From NCBI RefSeq assembly GCF_009846745.1, contig NZ_AQPF01000010.1:42248-106247 (forward strand): a stretch of DNA of 64,000 nt, in the 5' to 3' direction. Shown here one piece after another: positions 32,025 through 40,745 of this stretch; the first letter of the stretch is position 1; each line of letters starts with the position of its first letter. The position numbers and the translations under genes are program-made. The notes beneath the pieces are model-generated. The model ran no database searches, was not told where the DNA came from, and saw nothing but the letters and a program-made list of their open reading frames with translations. This DNA is from Alloalcanivorax xiamenensis. Its GTDB lineage: Bacteria; Pseudomonadota; Gammaproteobacteria; Pseudomonadales; Alcanivoracaceae.

Positions 32025-35000
32025 CCGCGGATCTCCTCGGACGGCTCGTTACGGTCACCTTTGCCGTTCAACGGCACACCGGACAACTTACGAACCACCA
32101 CATAGAACAAAGGAATGAAGAAAATAGCCAGGGCGGTGGCGGTGAACATGCCGCCAAACACGCTGGTGCCGATGGCGTTACGGGCACCGGAGCCGGCACC
32201 GCTGCTCAGCATCAGCGGCGTCACACCGAGCATGAACGCCATGGAAGTCATCAGGATCGGGCGCAGCCGCATTCGTGTGGCCTCCAGCGTGGCTTTCCAC
32301 AACGAGTAGCCCTGATCCTCCAGGTCCTTGGCGAACTCGGCGATCAGGATCGCGTTCTTCGCCGATAGCCCTATGGTGGTGAGCAGCCCGACCTGGAAGA
32401 ACACATCATTTTCCAGGCCCCGGCCCAGCGAGAACAGGACCGCGCCGATCACACCCAGGGGCACCACCAGCATCACCGCGAACGGAATCGACCAGCTTTC
32501 GTACAGAGCGGCGAGACACAGGAACACCACGATCAGGGACAGCGCATACAGCGCCGGCGCCTGGTTGCCGGACTGACGTTCCTGGTAGGACAGGCCGGTC
32601 CACTCGTAGCCGAAGCCCTCGGGCAGATCCGCGGCCAGGCCTTCCAGCGCGGTCATGGCGTCGCCGGTGCTGTAACCGGGCATGGCATTACCCTGGATGT
32701 TCACCGAGGATACGCCGTTGTAACGCTGCAGTTGCTGCGGACCATATTGCCAGTCGCCAGTGGCGAAGCTGGAGAAGGGCACCATCTGGTTATTGCTGTT
32801 GCGCACGTACCAGGTGCCGATGTCCTCCGGCAGCATGCGGTCTTCCGCGTCGCCCTGGACATAGACCCGCTTGATCCGGCCGCGATCGAGGAAGTCATTG
32901 ACATAGGTGGAACCCCAGGCCACCGACATGGTGTTGTTGATGTCGGCGATGGAGACACCCATGGACTGTGCCTTCAGGTGATCCACATCGACCTTGTACT
33001 GCGGCGCGTCGGGCAGGCCGTTGTAACGCACCTGTACCATGGACGGATCCTGGTTGGCCTGACCAAGCAACTGGCCCATGGCCTGATTGAGGGCGTCATG
33101 GCCCAGGCCGGCACGGTCCTGGAGCTGGAAGTTGAAACCGCTGGCCACACCCAGAGCCGGGATCGACGGCGGGTTCAAGGCGAAGATGATCGCCTCGCGG
33201 ATGCCGCCGAAGTACCCCATGGCACGGCCGATGATCTGATCGATGCCATCAGTGCCGAGGTCACGATCCTCCCAATCCCGCAGCCGGACGAACGCGATCC
33301 CCGAGTTCTGTCCACGACCGGCGAAGCTGAAGCCGGCCACGGTGAAGATCGATTGCACCGCGTCTTTTTCCTCCTCCAGGAAGTAGTACTCCATCTTCTT
33401 CAGTACTTCGATGGTCTGCTCCTGGGTGGCCCCGACCGGCAACTGAACCTGCGCCAGCATGATGCCCTGGTCCTCTTCCGGCAGGAAGGCGGTGGGCAGA
33501 CGGGTGAAGGTGAACGCCAGCACCGCCACCACGGCCACATAGATCAGTAGATAGCGGCCACGGCGGCCGAGAATTTTCTCCACCTTGTCGTGATAGCCGT
33601 GGCTGGCGCGATCAAAGTTGCGATTGAACCAGCCGAAGAAGCCCTTCTTGTCGCCGTGGGAGGCGTCCTGCTGCTTGAGCATGCTGGCGCACAACGCCGG
33701 CGTCAGGATCAAAGCCACCAGCACCGACAACACCATGGCCGAAACGATGGTGATGGAGAACTGGCGGTAGATGGCACCGGTGGAACCGGGGAAGAAGGCC
33801 ATCGGGATAAATACCGCGGACAGCACCAGGGCGATACCGACCAGAGCGCCGGTGATCTGTCCCATGGATTTGCGCGTGGCCTCACGGGGAGGCAGCCCCT
33901 CTTCCGCCATCACCCGTTCCACGTTTTCCACCACCACGATGGCGTCGTCCACCAGCAGACCGATGGCCAGCACCATGCCGAACATGGTCAGGGTATTGAT
34001 CGAGAAGCCGAAGGCGAACAGCACCGCGAAGGTCCCCAGCAGCACCACCGGAACGGCGATGGTGGGGATCAGGGTGGCGCGGAAATTCTGCAGGAACAGG
34101 TACATCACCAGGAACACCAGCAGAATCCCCTCAAACAGGGTCTTCACCACCTCCATGATGGAAATTTCCACGAACGGCGTGGTGTCGTAGGGGAAATCCA
34201 TCTGCATGTCTTCGGGGAAGAACTGACTCAGATCGTCGAGCGTGGATTTCACCCGTTCGGCGGTATCCAGAGCATTGGCGCCGGTAGCCAGGTTGATCCC
34301 CAGGCCGGTGGCGGAAGTGCCGTTGTAACGCCCGGTGATATCGTAGCTTTCCTTGCCGAACTCGATGTTGGCGACGTCCTTGAGCCGTACCTGGGAGCCG
34401 TCATCGTTGACGCGCAGCAGAATCCGTCCAAATTCCTCCGGGGTCTGCAGCAAGGTCTGCACGATGATGGAAGCGCTCAGTTGCTGACCTTCCACCGCCG
34501 GGTTGCCGCCAATCTGGCCACCGGTGATCTGGTTGTTCTGCACCGTGATCGCCTGGGTGACGTCCGCCGCGGTCAAACCGAACTCGGTCATTTTCTGGGA
34601 GTCGAGCCAGACCCGCATGGCGTACTGGGTGCCGAACAGCTGGGTGGTACCCACGCCTTGCACCCGGCTGATCGGATCCTGGATGTTGGCCGCCACATAG
34701 TCGGCGAGGGCGGCGTTGTCCAGTTCGCCGGATTTGGAGTTGAACGCCACCACCATCAGGAAGGTGTCGGAGGACTTGCTCACCTGCACCCCTTGCTGTT
34801 GCACCACCTGGGGCAGGCGCGGGGTGGCCAGTTGCAGTTTGTTCTGCACCTGGACCTGGGCGATATCCGGATCGGTACCGGCGGCGAAGGTCAGGATGAT
34901 CTGCGCGTTACCGGAGGAATCACTGGTGGAAGACATGTACAGCAGGTTATCGATGCCGTTCATCTGCTGCTCGATAACCTGCGTCACCGAATCTTCCACC

Positions 35001-35167
35001 GCTTTCGCCGAAGCCCCCGGGTAGGTGGCCTCGATAGTGACTTCCGGCGGTGCCACGGTGGGGTACTGTTCCACCGGCAAAGTATTGATCGCCAGGGCGC
35101 CCGCCATCATCAGAACGATGGCGATCACCCAGGCGAAAATGGGTCGATCAATAAAGAAATTGGCCAT
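32021..35167 (-). CDS. ttgB: RND multidrug efflux transporter, inner-membrane pump (AcrB/TtgB-like)
   Basis: This is a 1048-aa HAE1-type RND pump with 12 membrane segments and two large periplasmic loops. The proton-relay Asp pair is present in TM4 (AIGLLVDDAIVVVENVERVM). Other AcrB-like segments are YMSSTSDSSG, GQNSGIAFVRL and ALYESWSIP. It uses the proton gradient to expel hydrophobic compounds, which for a hydrocarbon degrader may include solvents and fatty acids. It overlaps the outer-membrane gene by 4 bp and is 12 bp after the adaptor. Confidence 0.97.
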   Translation of the reverse strand: MANFFIDRPIFAWVIAIVLMMAGALAINTLPVEQYPTVAPPEVTIEATYPGASAKAVEDSVTQVIEQQMNGIDNLLYMSSTSDSSGNAQIILTFAAGTDPDIAQVQVQNKLQLATPRLPQVVQQQGVQVSKSSDTFLMVVAFNSKSGELDNAALADYVAANIQDPISRVQGVGTTQLFGTQYAMRVWLDSQKMTEFGLTAADVTQAITVQNNQITGGQIGGNPAVEGQQLSASIIVQTLLQTPEEFGRILLRVNDDGSQVRLKDVANIEFGKESYDITGRYNGTSATGLGINLATGANALDTAERVKSTLDDLSQFFPEDMQMDFPYDTTPFVEISIMEVVKTLFEGILLVFLVMYLFLQNFRATLIPTIAVPVVLLGTFAVLFAFGFSINTLTMFGMVLAIGLLVDDAIVVVENVERVMAEEGLPPREATRKSMGQITGALVGIALVLSAVFIPMAFFPGSTGAIYRQFSITIVSAMVLSVLVALILTPALCASMLKQQDASHGDKKGFFGWFNRNFDRASHGYHDKVEKILGRRGRYLLIYVAVVAVLAFTFTRLPTAFLPEEDQGIMLAQVQLPVGATQEQTIEVLKKMEYYFLEEEKDAVQSIFTVAGFSFAGRGQNSGIAFVRLRDWEDRDLGTDGIDQIIGRAMGYFGGIREAIIFALNPPSIPALGVASGFNFQLQDRAGLGHDALNQAMGQLLGQANQDPSMVQVRYNGLPDAPQYKVDVDHLKAQSMGVSIADINNTMSVAWGSTYVNDFLDRGRIKRVYVQGDAEDRMLPEDIGTWYVRNSNNQMVPFSSFATGDWQYGPQQLQRYNGVSSVNIQGNAMPGYSTGDAMTALEGLAADLPEGFGYEWTGLSYQERQSGNQAPALYALSLIVVFLCLAALYESWSIPFAVMLVVPLGVIGAVLFSLGRGLENDVFFQVGLLTTIGLSAKNAILIAEFAKDLEDQGYSLWKATLEATRMRLRPILMTSMAFMLGVTPLMLSSGAGSGARNAIGTSVFGGMFTATALAIFFIPLFYVVVRKLSGVPLNGKGDRNEPSEEIRG

Positions 35168-35179
35168 GTTGCTCCCCGA

Positions 35180-36379
35180 TTACTCGGCGTTGGCGTTATT
35201 CGGGCCGTTGTCCTGGGCCTGGGTTTGCTGCGCTTGCTGTTGTTGCGCCTCGACGTCCACACCTTCCACCGGCATGCCGGGGCCGATTTTCTGCAGGCCG
35301 TCGACGATCAGTTTGTCGCCGGCGGCGAGACCCTCGCCGATCAACCAGCGGTTGCCCACCGTGCGCACGGTTTCCACCTGACGTTTTTCCACCGTGTTGT
35401 TGTCGCCGATGACCAGGGCGCTGGCGGTGCCCTGCGGATCACGAGTGACCGCTTTCTGTGGCACCAGGATGGCGTTGTCACGTTGTCCCTGAGGCAGCTT
35501 GGCGCGTACGAACAGACCGGGCAGCAGATCGCCTTCGGGATTGGGGAACAGGGCGCGCAGGGTGATCGAGCCGGTGCTTTCATCGACGGCGTATTCCGAG
35601 AACTGCAGGGTCCCGTTCTGGTCGTACTCGGTACCGTCCTCCAGTACCAGAGTGACGCGCGCCTTGTCTTCGCCGACTTGTTCCAACTGTCCGCTTTCCA
35701 TGGCCACGCGCAGTTGGCGCAACTCACGGGCGGACTGGGTGAGGTCCACATAGATCGGGTCCAACTGGCGAATGGTGGCCAGCGCCTGGCTCTGGTTGGC
35801 GGTGACCAGAGCGCCGGCGGTAACGCTGGAACGGCCGATGCGTCCGGAGATCGGCGCCTTGACGCTGGCGTAATCCAGGTTCAGGCGAGCGGTTTCCACC
35901 GCGGCCTGAGCGGCGGCGATCTGCGCTTTGTTGGTAGCCAGGCTGGCCTGGGCGTTGTCGTACTCCTGGCGGCTCACCGCGTTCGCCTCCACCAGCTTCT
36001 TATAGCGCTCGGCCAGCAGCTGGTTGGACTCCAGCGTGGACCGGGCGCTGGCCAGATCGGCCTGGGCGCTGGCCAGTGCCGCCTTGAATTGGCGATCGTC
36101 GATGCGGTAGAGCACCTGGCCGGCTTCGACCTCGGCGCCTTCATCGAACAGGCGTTCCTTGATGATCCCGCTCACCTGGGGACGGATTTCCGCCACCTCG
36201 TAAGGGGTGGTGCGGCCAGGCAGCTCGTTAACGACGGTATAGGGCTCCGATTTGACCGTGATGAAACCCACCTGTGCCGCGCCGCCGGCACCTTGCTGCT
36301 GAGGCGCGTCGTTTCCGCAGGCGGTCAGGGCGAGGGCAAAAAAGAAAAGGACAGAAAAATGGACCGATCGTGCGCGCAT
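35180..36379 (-). CDS. ttgA: RND efflux periplasmic adaptor (AcrA/TtgA-like)
   Basis: This is a 399-aa membrane-fusion lipoprotein. It has a signal peptide with lipobox LTAC near residue 21, a biotinyl-lipoyl-like domain split around a helical hairpin (LASAQADLASARSTLESNQL), and a beta-barrel domain (TLQFSEYAVDESTGSI). It joins the RND pump to the outer-membrane channel. It is first in the efflux operon and divergent from the TetR repressor, with the shared operator 97 bp upstream. The C-terminal tail is Gln-rich. Confidence 0.95.
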   Translation of the reverse strand: MRARSVHFSVLFFFALALTACGNDAPQQQGAGGAAQVGFITVKSEPYTVVNELPGRTTPYEVAEIRPQVSGIIKERLFDEGAEVEAGQVLYRIDDRQFKAALASAQADLASARSTLESNQLLAERYKKLVEANAVSRQEYDNAQASLATNKAQIAAAQAAVETARLNLDYASVKAPISGRIGRSSVTAGALVTANQSQALATIRQLDPIYVDLTQSARELRQLRVAMESGQLEQVGEDKARVTLVLEDGTEYDQNGTLQFSEYAVDESTGSITLRALFPNPEGDLLPGLFVRAKLPQGQRDNAILVPQKAVTRDPQGTASALVIGDNNTVEKRQVETVRTVGNRWLIGEGLAAGDKLIVDGLQKIGPGMPVEGVDVEAQQQQAQQTQAQDNGPNNANAE

Positions 36380-36476
36380 AGAAACCTCGGTTTCCTATGA
36401 AAATCAATGAATTTTGGTTGCTTCCGTTACGGCGAGAAAGCGCGGATACCCGATAATTACATAAAAGCGAAAAGAG

Positions 36477-36504
36477 TATACATACATTCGTAGATGTATG
36501 TATA
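36477..36504. promoter_or_regulatory. AcrR/TtgR-type operator
   Basis: Perfect 11-bp arms TATACATACAT and ATGTATGTATA flank a 6-bp centre. This closely matches the AcrR operator of enteric bacteria (TACATACATT...AATGTATGTA). It lies between the divergent repressor and pump genes and also contains likely promoter elements, so repressor binding would block both. Confidence 0.85.
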
Positions 36505-36538
36505 GTTCTCTCACCAACTGAATCACAGGAGTCCGGCC

Positions 36539-37186
36539 ATGAGGCGCACCAAGGCGGAAGCTCAGGAGACCCGTGAGCAGATACTCGACGCGGCGGAACG
36601 CGTCTTTCACGAAAAAGGTGTATCGAGGACCTCCTTGAATGACATTGCCAGCGCGGCGGGGTTCACTCGTGGCGCCATTTATTGGCATTTCAAAAACAAA
36701 CACGATGTTTTCGCCGCCATGCTGGAGCGGAAGCGTTTGCCACTCGAGGCTCTGGCGCAGCGGGCGGAGCACCCTGAAGAGAAGGACCCGCTGGGACGCT
36801 TGCGGGAGTTTCTGATCTATATGCTCTGTGAGACCGTCCGTGATCCAAGCCGTCGGCGGGTATTGGAGATCATATTCCAAAAATGTGAATTTACTGTGGA
36901 AACCGACCCCCTGATGACCCGTCAGAAGGAATCCTTTCTGGAAGCCTCCAGGTCCATGCGGACCATCCTCGGTCGCGCAATCGAGCGCGGGCAGCTGTCG
37001 GAAAGCCTGAATATCGAGCGTGCCGTTAACCTGCTGCATGTGCAAGTGTGCGGCCTTCTTTATGTCTGGTTGCTGATCCCGGAGACCTTTGATCTTGAGC
37101 AGGAAGCCGCCCACCATGTGGACTGTTATCTCAATACGCTGAAACTGTGCCCCTCCATTTCCGGATGTCCGGACTCTCCTTCCTGA
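36539..37186 (+). CDS. ttgR: TetR family efflux repressor (AcrR/TtgR-like)
   Basis: This is a 215-aa TetR-family repressor with the family-typical N-terminus MRRTKAEAQETREQILDAAE and the helix-turn-helix GFTRGAIYWHFKNKHDVF. The C-terminal domain would bind diverse drugs. It lies divergent from the efflux operon behind a clear AcrR-type palindrome, so it very likely represses the pump and itself. The start follows CAGGAGTCCGGCC. Confidence 0.94.
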   Translation: MRRTKAEAQETREQILDAAERVFHEKGVSRTSLNDIASAAGFTRGAIYWHFKNKHDVFAAMLERKRLPLEALAQRAEHPEEKDPLGRLREFLIYMLCETVRDPSRRRVLEIIFQKCEFTVETDPLMTRQKESFLEASRSMRTILGRAIERGQLSESLNIERAVNLLHVQVCGLLYVWLLIPETFDLEQEAAHHVDCYLNTLKLCPSISGCPDSPS

Positions 37187-37203
37187 TTTGCCTTTCTGAT
37201 TTC

Positions 37204-37252
37204 GGAACGTAATTTCGAAATAATTGACGCGATCCAAGCAGCGTGTCACATT
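37204..37252 (+). promoter_or_regulatory. Candidate promoter with operator C (SDR-kinase-SurE operon)
   Basis: GGAACGTAATTTCGAAAT (37204-37221) fits the operator family, followed by TTGACG (37224-37229) and, after 17 bp, CACATT (37247-37252). The -10 context GTGTCACATTCT is nearly the same as at site D (GTGTCAGATTCT). The core ATTTCGAAAT is a perfect palindrome. Confidence 0.6.
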
Positions 37253-37448
37253 CTTTGCCCCCGCACGGACAGTGCCGGATGCCCGCCGGGCTGGTGGCGA
37301 ATTGCCTTGGCTGCCCGGGCATCAACCGATAAAACAAAGCCATGCCGGCAACACAATACGTGCCTGGAACCGCCAGGCCAAGTCGTTTCCAGGGCTTCGT
37401 CCATTGCCGCCGTCGTGACCGGAAAAAGACCGGAACAGGAGAATAACG

Positions 37449-38213
37449 ATGAGTAAACTGTTTGATCTCACGGGAAAAGTCGCTCTGATCACCGGATCCA
37501 CCCGGGGTATTGGTAAAGCCATCGCCGAGGAAATGGCCCGTGCTGGTGCCAGGGTGGTGATCTCCAGTCGCAAGCCGGAGCCTTGCCATGAAGTGTGCGA
37601 GGCAATCAAGGCGGAAGGCCATGAGGCCATTGCCGTGCCCTGTAACGTGGGCAGCAAGGACGACTTGATGAATCTGGTGGATGAAACCCTTTCCGCCTTC
37701 GGCAAGATCGATATTCTGGTCTGTAACGCCGCCACCAACCCGGTTTATGGCCCCACCGCGGAAGTCAGCGATGAGGCCTGGGACAAGATTCTCGATACCA
37801 ACGTCAAGGGCACGTTCTGGCTGTGCAATCGGGTGTTGCCGATCATGGCGGAGAATGGCGGCGGTAACGTGGTGATCATTTCCAGCATCGCCGGCCTGCG
37901 AGGCAATACCGTGATTGGTACCTACGGGGTATCCAAGGCGGCGGAAGCCGCGCTGGCTCGTAACCTGGCGGTGGAATGGGGGCCGAAGAACATTCGTGTC
38001 AACGCCATCGCCCCCGGTCTGGTGCGCACCGATTTCGCCAAGGCCCTGGTGGAAGACCCGGTCCGCCGCCAGCGTGCCGAGGAGCGCACCCCGGTGCGCC
38101 GTATTGGCGATCCGGTGGACATCGCCGGGGTGGCGTTATTCCTGTCCAGCGCGGCCAGTGCCTACGTGACCGGGCAGACCATCGTGGCGGATGGCGGCGA
38201 AACCATTTGTTGA
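37449..38213 (+). CDS. SDR family oxidoreductase
   Basis: This is a 254-aa classical SDR with TGSTRGIG near residue 16, CNAATN in place of NNAG, the active-site Ser in ISSIAGL, and YGVSK. It is paralogous to the SDR at 6052 (same opening LFDLTGK and same overall length), and like it stands beside an APH-type kinase gene. It likely oxidises or reduces an acyl-CoA-bound alcohol or ketone. The start follows ACAGGAGAATAACG. The upstream promoter carries candidate operator C. Confidence 0.91.
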   Translation: MSKLFDLTGKVALITGSTRGIGKAIAEEMARAGARVVISSRKPEPCHEVCEAIKAEGHEAIAVPCNVGSKDDLMNLVDETLSAFGKIDILVCNAATNPVYGPTAEVSDEAWDKILDTNVKGTFWLCNRVLPIMAENGGGNVVIISSIAGLRGNTVIGTYGVSKAAEAALARNLAVEWGPKNIRVNAIAPGLVRTDFAKALVEDPVRRQRAEERTPVRRIGDPVDIAGVALFLSSAASAYVTGQTIVADGGETIC

Positions 38214-38310
38214 TGGCGGCGGCACGCTTGTGAGCCAATCGCTGTGAGCCAATCGCGGCTTGTGGATCGCTGCTGTCGGGTCAATTTTCGCGGATTGGGC
38301 GCCTGGCTCA

Positions 38311-38382
38311 ATTCGCGAGCAAGCTCGCTTCCCACAGAGAGGGCTACTCATGCCGCTGTGGGAAGCTGCTTTAGCAGCGAAT
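38311..38382. repeat. REP-type palindrome
   Basis: ATTCGCGAGCAAGCTCGCTTCCCACAG pairs with CTGTGGGAAGCTGCTTTAGCAGCGAAT around a short spacer, although the inner bases differ. It lies inside an apparent operon, between the SDR and the kinase, and could weaken downstream expression. Confidence 0.8.
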
Positions 38383-38416
38383 GGCGTGTTAGCGCCGATT
38401 TGATTTGAGGTTCCTT

Positions 38417-39475
38417 ATGGAAGGTCAACCGGAACTGGTGCCGGTTCTTGAGGCGCATCGTTTCGATGAATCACGTCTGGCCGGGTATCTGGAGCAGGCC
38501 GGACTGCTGGCCGGAACGTTACGGGTGCGGCAATTCCAGGGCGGACAGTCCAACCCCACCTACCTTCTGGAAAGCGGTGAGCGCCGTTATGTGCTGCGCA
38601 AAAAACCACCGGGGAAGGTGTTGCCGTCAGCGCATCAGGTGGACCGCGAATACCGCGTGATGAAAGCGCTGGGCGAGCACAGCGATGTGCCGGTGCCGGC
38701 CATGCGCGCGCTCTGCGAGGACGATGACGTTATTGGTACCAGCTTTTATGTCATGGATTACGTGCCCGGACGCGTGTTTTCCGAGCCGTTGCTGGAATGC
38801 CTGCCCACTGATCAGCAACGCCGTGCCGTCCATGAAGCCATGGTGGACACGCTGGCCAAACTACATAGCGTTGACTACAAGGCCGCCGGTTTGGAGGATT
38901 TTGGACGTCCTCAAGGGTATGTGGCGCGGCAGGTGAAGCGCTGGCGGGCGCAATATGAAGCTTCCAAGACCGATGATCTGCCGGCCATGGATAACTTGAT
39001 CGACTGGCTTGAGGAACACATTCCCGAAGACGGCAGCGCCGCCATTGCCCATGGCGACTTCCGCATGGGTAACCTGCTGCTGGCCCCGGATCGGCCTGAA
39101 GTCGTGGCGGTGCTGGACTGGGAGCTGGCCACTATTGGGCATCCGCTGGCGGATCTGGCTTACTTCTGCCTGCCGTACCATTTGCCCCATGGTATTCAGG
39201 GCGTGCGTGGTCTGGATGGTCTGGATCTGGGCGAGCGCGGTATTCCCGACGAGCATGCCTTGCTGGAGCGTTACTGTCGTGGTTGCGGTCGCGATGGCAT
39301 CAACGACTGGCCGGTGTTTCTGGCTTTCGCGCTGTTCCGTACCGCGGCGATCCTGCAAGGGGTTTATGCTCGCGCGCTGCAGGGCAACGCCAGCAACCGC
39401 GATGCGCTGGAAGTGGGCAAACGGGCCGGGTTGATGGCCGAACGTGGCTGGCAAATCGCCCGTACTCACCAGTAG
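38417..39475 (+). CDS. APH-family phosphotransferase (acyl kinase-like)
   Basis: This is a 352-aa kinase-fold protein with FQGGQSNPTY (40-49), catalytic HGDFRMGN (212-219) and metal-binding DWE (234-236). It is a paralog of the kinase at 4886 and shares the ACAD10/11-type kinase-domain features VDREYRVM and GHPLADLAY. It stands between an SDR and surE. By analogy with LvaA and ACAD10/11 it may phosphorylate a hydroxyacyl-CoA, but no ACAD is immediately adjacent. The start at 38417 follows TTTGAGGTTCCTT. Confidence 0.88.
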   Translation: MEGQPELVPVLEAHRFDESRLAGYLEQAGLLAGTLRVRQFQGGQSNPTYLLESGERRYVLRKKPPGKVLPSAHQVDREYRVMKALGEHSDVPVPAMRALCEDDDVIGTSFYVMDYVPGRVFSEPLLECLPTDQQRRAVHEAMVDTLAKLHSVDYKAAGLEDFGRPQGYVARQVKRWRAQYEASKTDDLPAMDNLIDWLEEHIPEDGSAAIAHGDFRMGNLLLAPDRPEVVAVLDWELATIGHPLADLAYFCLPYHLPHGIQGVRGLDGLDLGERGIPDEHALLERYCRGCGRDGINDWPVFLAFALFRTAAILQGVYARALQGNASNRDALEVGKRAGLMAERGWQIARTHQ

Positions 39476-39561
39476 CGCCAACGGCGTCATCATCGCTTCA
39501 CGCCGACCGCACAGCATAGGAGCGGACGGTACACAAGAATTCGGACAATACAGGAGCCACC

Positions 39562-40350
39562 ATGAAGCCTTTCCAACGTATCCTTCTCACCAACGACGAT
39601 GGCATCGACGCCCCGGGCCTGAAAGTGGCCGAGGTGATCGCCGGGGAACTGGCCGAGGAGGTCTGGGTGGTGGCGCCGGAACATGATCAAAGCGGGGTGG
39701 GGCAGAGTATTTCCCTGCACAGTCCGTTGCGGGTCTACCACCACGGCGAGCGCCGCTATGCCGTTTCCGGCACGCCGGCGGACTGCGTCCTGTTCGCCAT
39801 GGCTGAATGGTTGGAGGAAACGCCCCCGGATCTGGTGTTGTCGGGAGTTAACTGTGGCGCCAATCTGAGTGACTCGGTGATGTACTCCGGTACCGTCGGC
39901 GCGGTGCTGGCGGCGGCCCATCTGGGACTGCCCGGCGTGGCGTTGAGTCAGGCTTTTCTGGATCGGGATGCCATTAACTACACGCCGGTGAGCGAGCTGG
40001 CGGTGGGTCTGATCCGGGAGTTATGGGAGCGTCATGCCGGACATTGTTGCTGGAATATCAACTTTCCCGATCTGCCGGTGGCGGAAATCGAGGGTAATCG
40101 CATCACCCGCCAGGTGCCGGGCAGCATCCGCCGGGCCCGGCTGATGGCTGGCCGTGACGGCCGCAATCTTTCCTATCACTGGCTCTCCTTTGAGCGCGAC
40201 CCGGATTCCATCGATCATCCGCAGTCCGATGTGGTGGCACTGCGTGATGGGCGTGTGTCGGTGATGCCGCTGCGGCCGTCCCGCTGCGATGAGGATCTGG
40301 CCGATGCATTGTGGGAGAAAGGAGAGTGGCCACTGGCCGGGCAGGACTGA
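39562..40350 (+). CDS. surE: 5'/3'-nucleotidase SurE
   Basis: This is a 262-aa SurE-family phosphatase. It has the metal-binding N-terminus RILLTNDDGIDAPG (Asp12-Asp13), then VVAPEHDQSGVGQSIS and the conserved SGVNCGANL. The family hydrolyses nucleoside monophosphates and other phosphate esters. In most gammaproteobacteria surE is near pcm, nlpD and rpoS; here it follows an SDR and an APH-type kinase, so it may be a second copy with a pathway-specific phosphatase role. It lies 86 bp after the kinase. Confidence 0.93.
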   Translation: MKPFQRILLTNDDGIDAPGLKVAEVIAGELAEEVWVVAPEHDQSGVGQSISLHSPLRVYHHGERRYAVSGTPADCVLFAMAEWLEETPPDLVLSGVNCGANLSDSVMYSGTVGAVLAAAHLGLPGVALSQAFLDRDAINYTPVSELAVGLIRELWERHAGHCCWNINFPDLPVAEIEGNRITRQVPGSIRRARLMAGRDGRNLSYHWLSFERDPDSIDHPQSDVVALRDGRVSVMPLRPSRCDEDLADALWEKGEWPLAGQD

Positions 40351-40358
40351 GTGGTTGT

Positions 40359-40429
40359 ATTCGCGAGCAAGCTCGCTTCCCACGGAGGCAGCTACGGAGC
40401 CGCTGTGGGAGGCTGTCTTGGCAGCGAAT
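40359..40429. repeat. REP-type palindrome
   Basis: ATTCGCGAGCAAGCTCGCTTCCCAC pairs imperfectly with GTGGGAGGCTGTCTTGGCAGCGAAT. It follows the surE stop directly and may end that operon. It is nearly identical on its left arm to the elements at 38311 and 53392. Confidence 0.8.
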
Positions 40430-40473
40430 CAGTGTATGGGCGCGCCCGTCAGATCATTCGCCGCCGAAAATAT

Positions 40474-40524
40474 GAAACCATATTCCGAAATAGTATTGAC
40501 GCCCCGCGGGGCGCGTGTCAGATT
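40474..40524 (+). promoter_or_regulatory. Candidate promoter with operator D (CoA ligase)
   Basis: GAAACCATATTCCGAAAT (40474-40491) is the best fit to the operator consensus. It is followed by TTGACG (40496-40501) and, after 17 bp, CAGATT (40519-40524). The start codon is about 220 bp downstream, leaving a long leader. Confidence 0.6.
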
Positions 40525-40745
40525 CTCCGGCTATTCCATTTGGCGGGCCATGGAGTTCGAAAGCGCCCCGGTCGCCGAAGGTTAGCGACGTATTCCGAAG
40601 CATTTCCGCTCCCGGCGGGAGTGGCGGTTTCGTCGTATCACCTGTTGCGTACGCAGCAACAACAAGCGGGTACCAGCCTCCAAGACGCGGGCCCCAAGAA
40701 AAAAGTGGCCTATGTCGCCACAGTCGAATCGTAGGGAGAGTTAGC

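Larger units (their letters stand above)
40351..40745. other. Intergenic region with REP and CoA-ligase promoter
   Basis: This is a 395-bp region. The first 80 bp are a REP. Operator D and its promoter follow (40474-40524). The remaining 220 bp form a long leader with a second TATTCCGAA at 40591 and a small dyad GTTGC...GCAAC near 40643-40659. A continuous open frame covers the leader, but it lacks family features, and the ligase's natural N-terminus is at 40746. Confidence 0.5.

Noticed and set aside
33590..36400. 936-codon open frame on the plus strand opposite the RND pump and adaptor genes
   Set aside because: It is an antisense shadow of strongly conserved genes in high-G+C DNA. Its His- and Gly-rich composition and lack of family motifs argue against coding.
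40551..40586. An 11-codon mini-ORF (MEFESAPVAEG) in the CoA-ligase leader as a leader peptide
   Set aside because: There is no good Shine-Dalgarno, no run of regulatory codons and no attenuator structure following it.
40515..40745. N-terminal extension of the CoA ligase by 77 codons
   Set aside because: The extension covers the leader downstream of operator D, is unlike any ligase N-terminus, and the ATG at 40746 has a proper ribosome-binding site.
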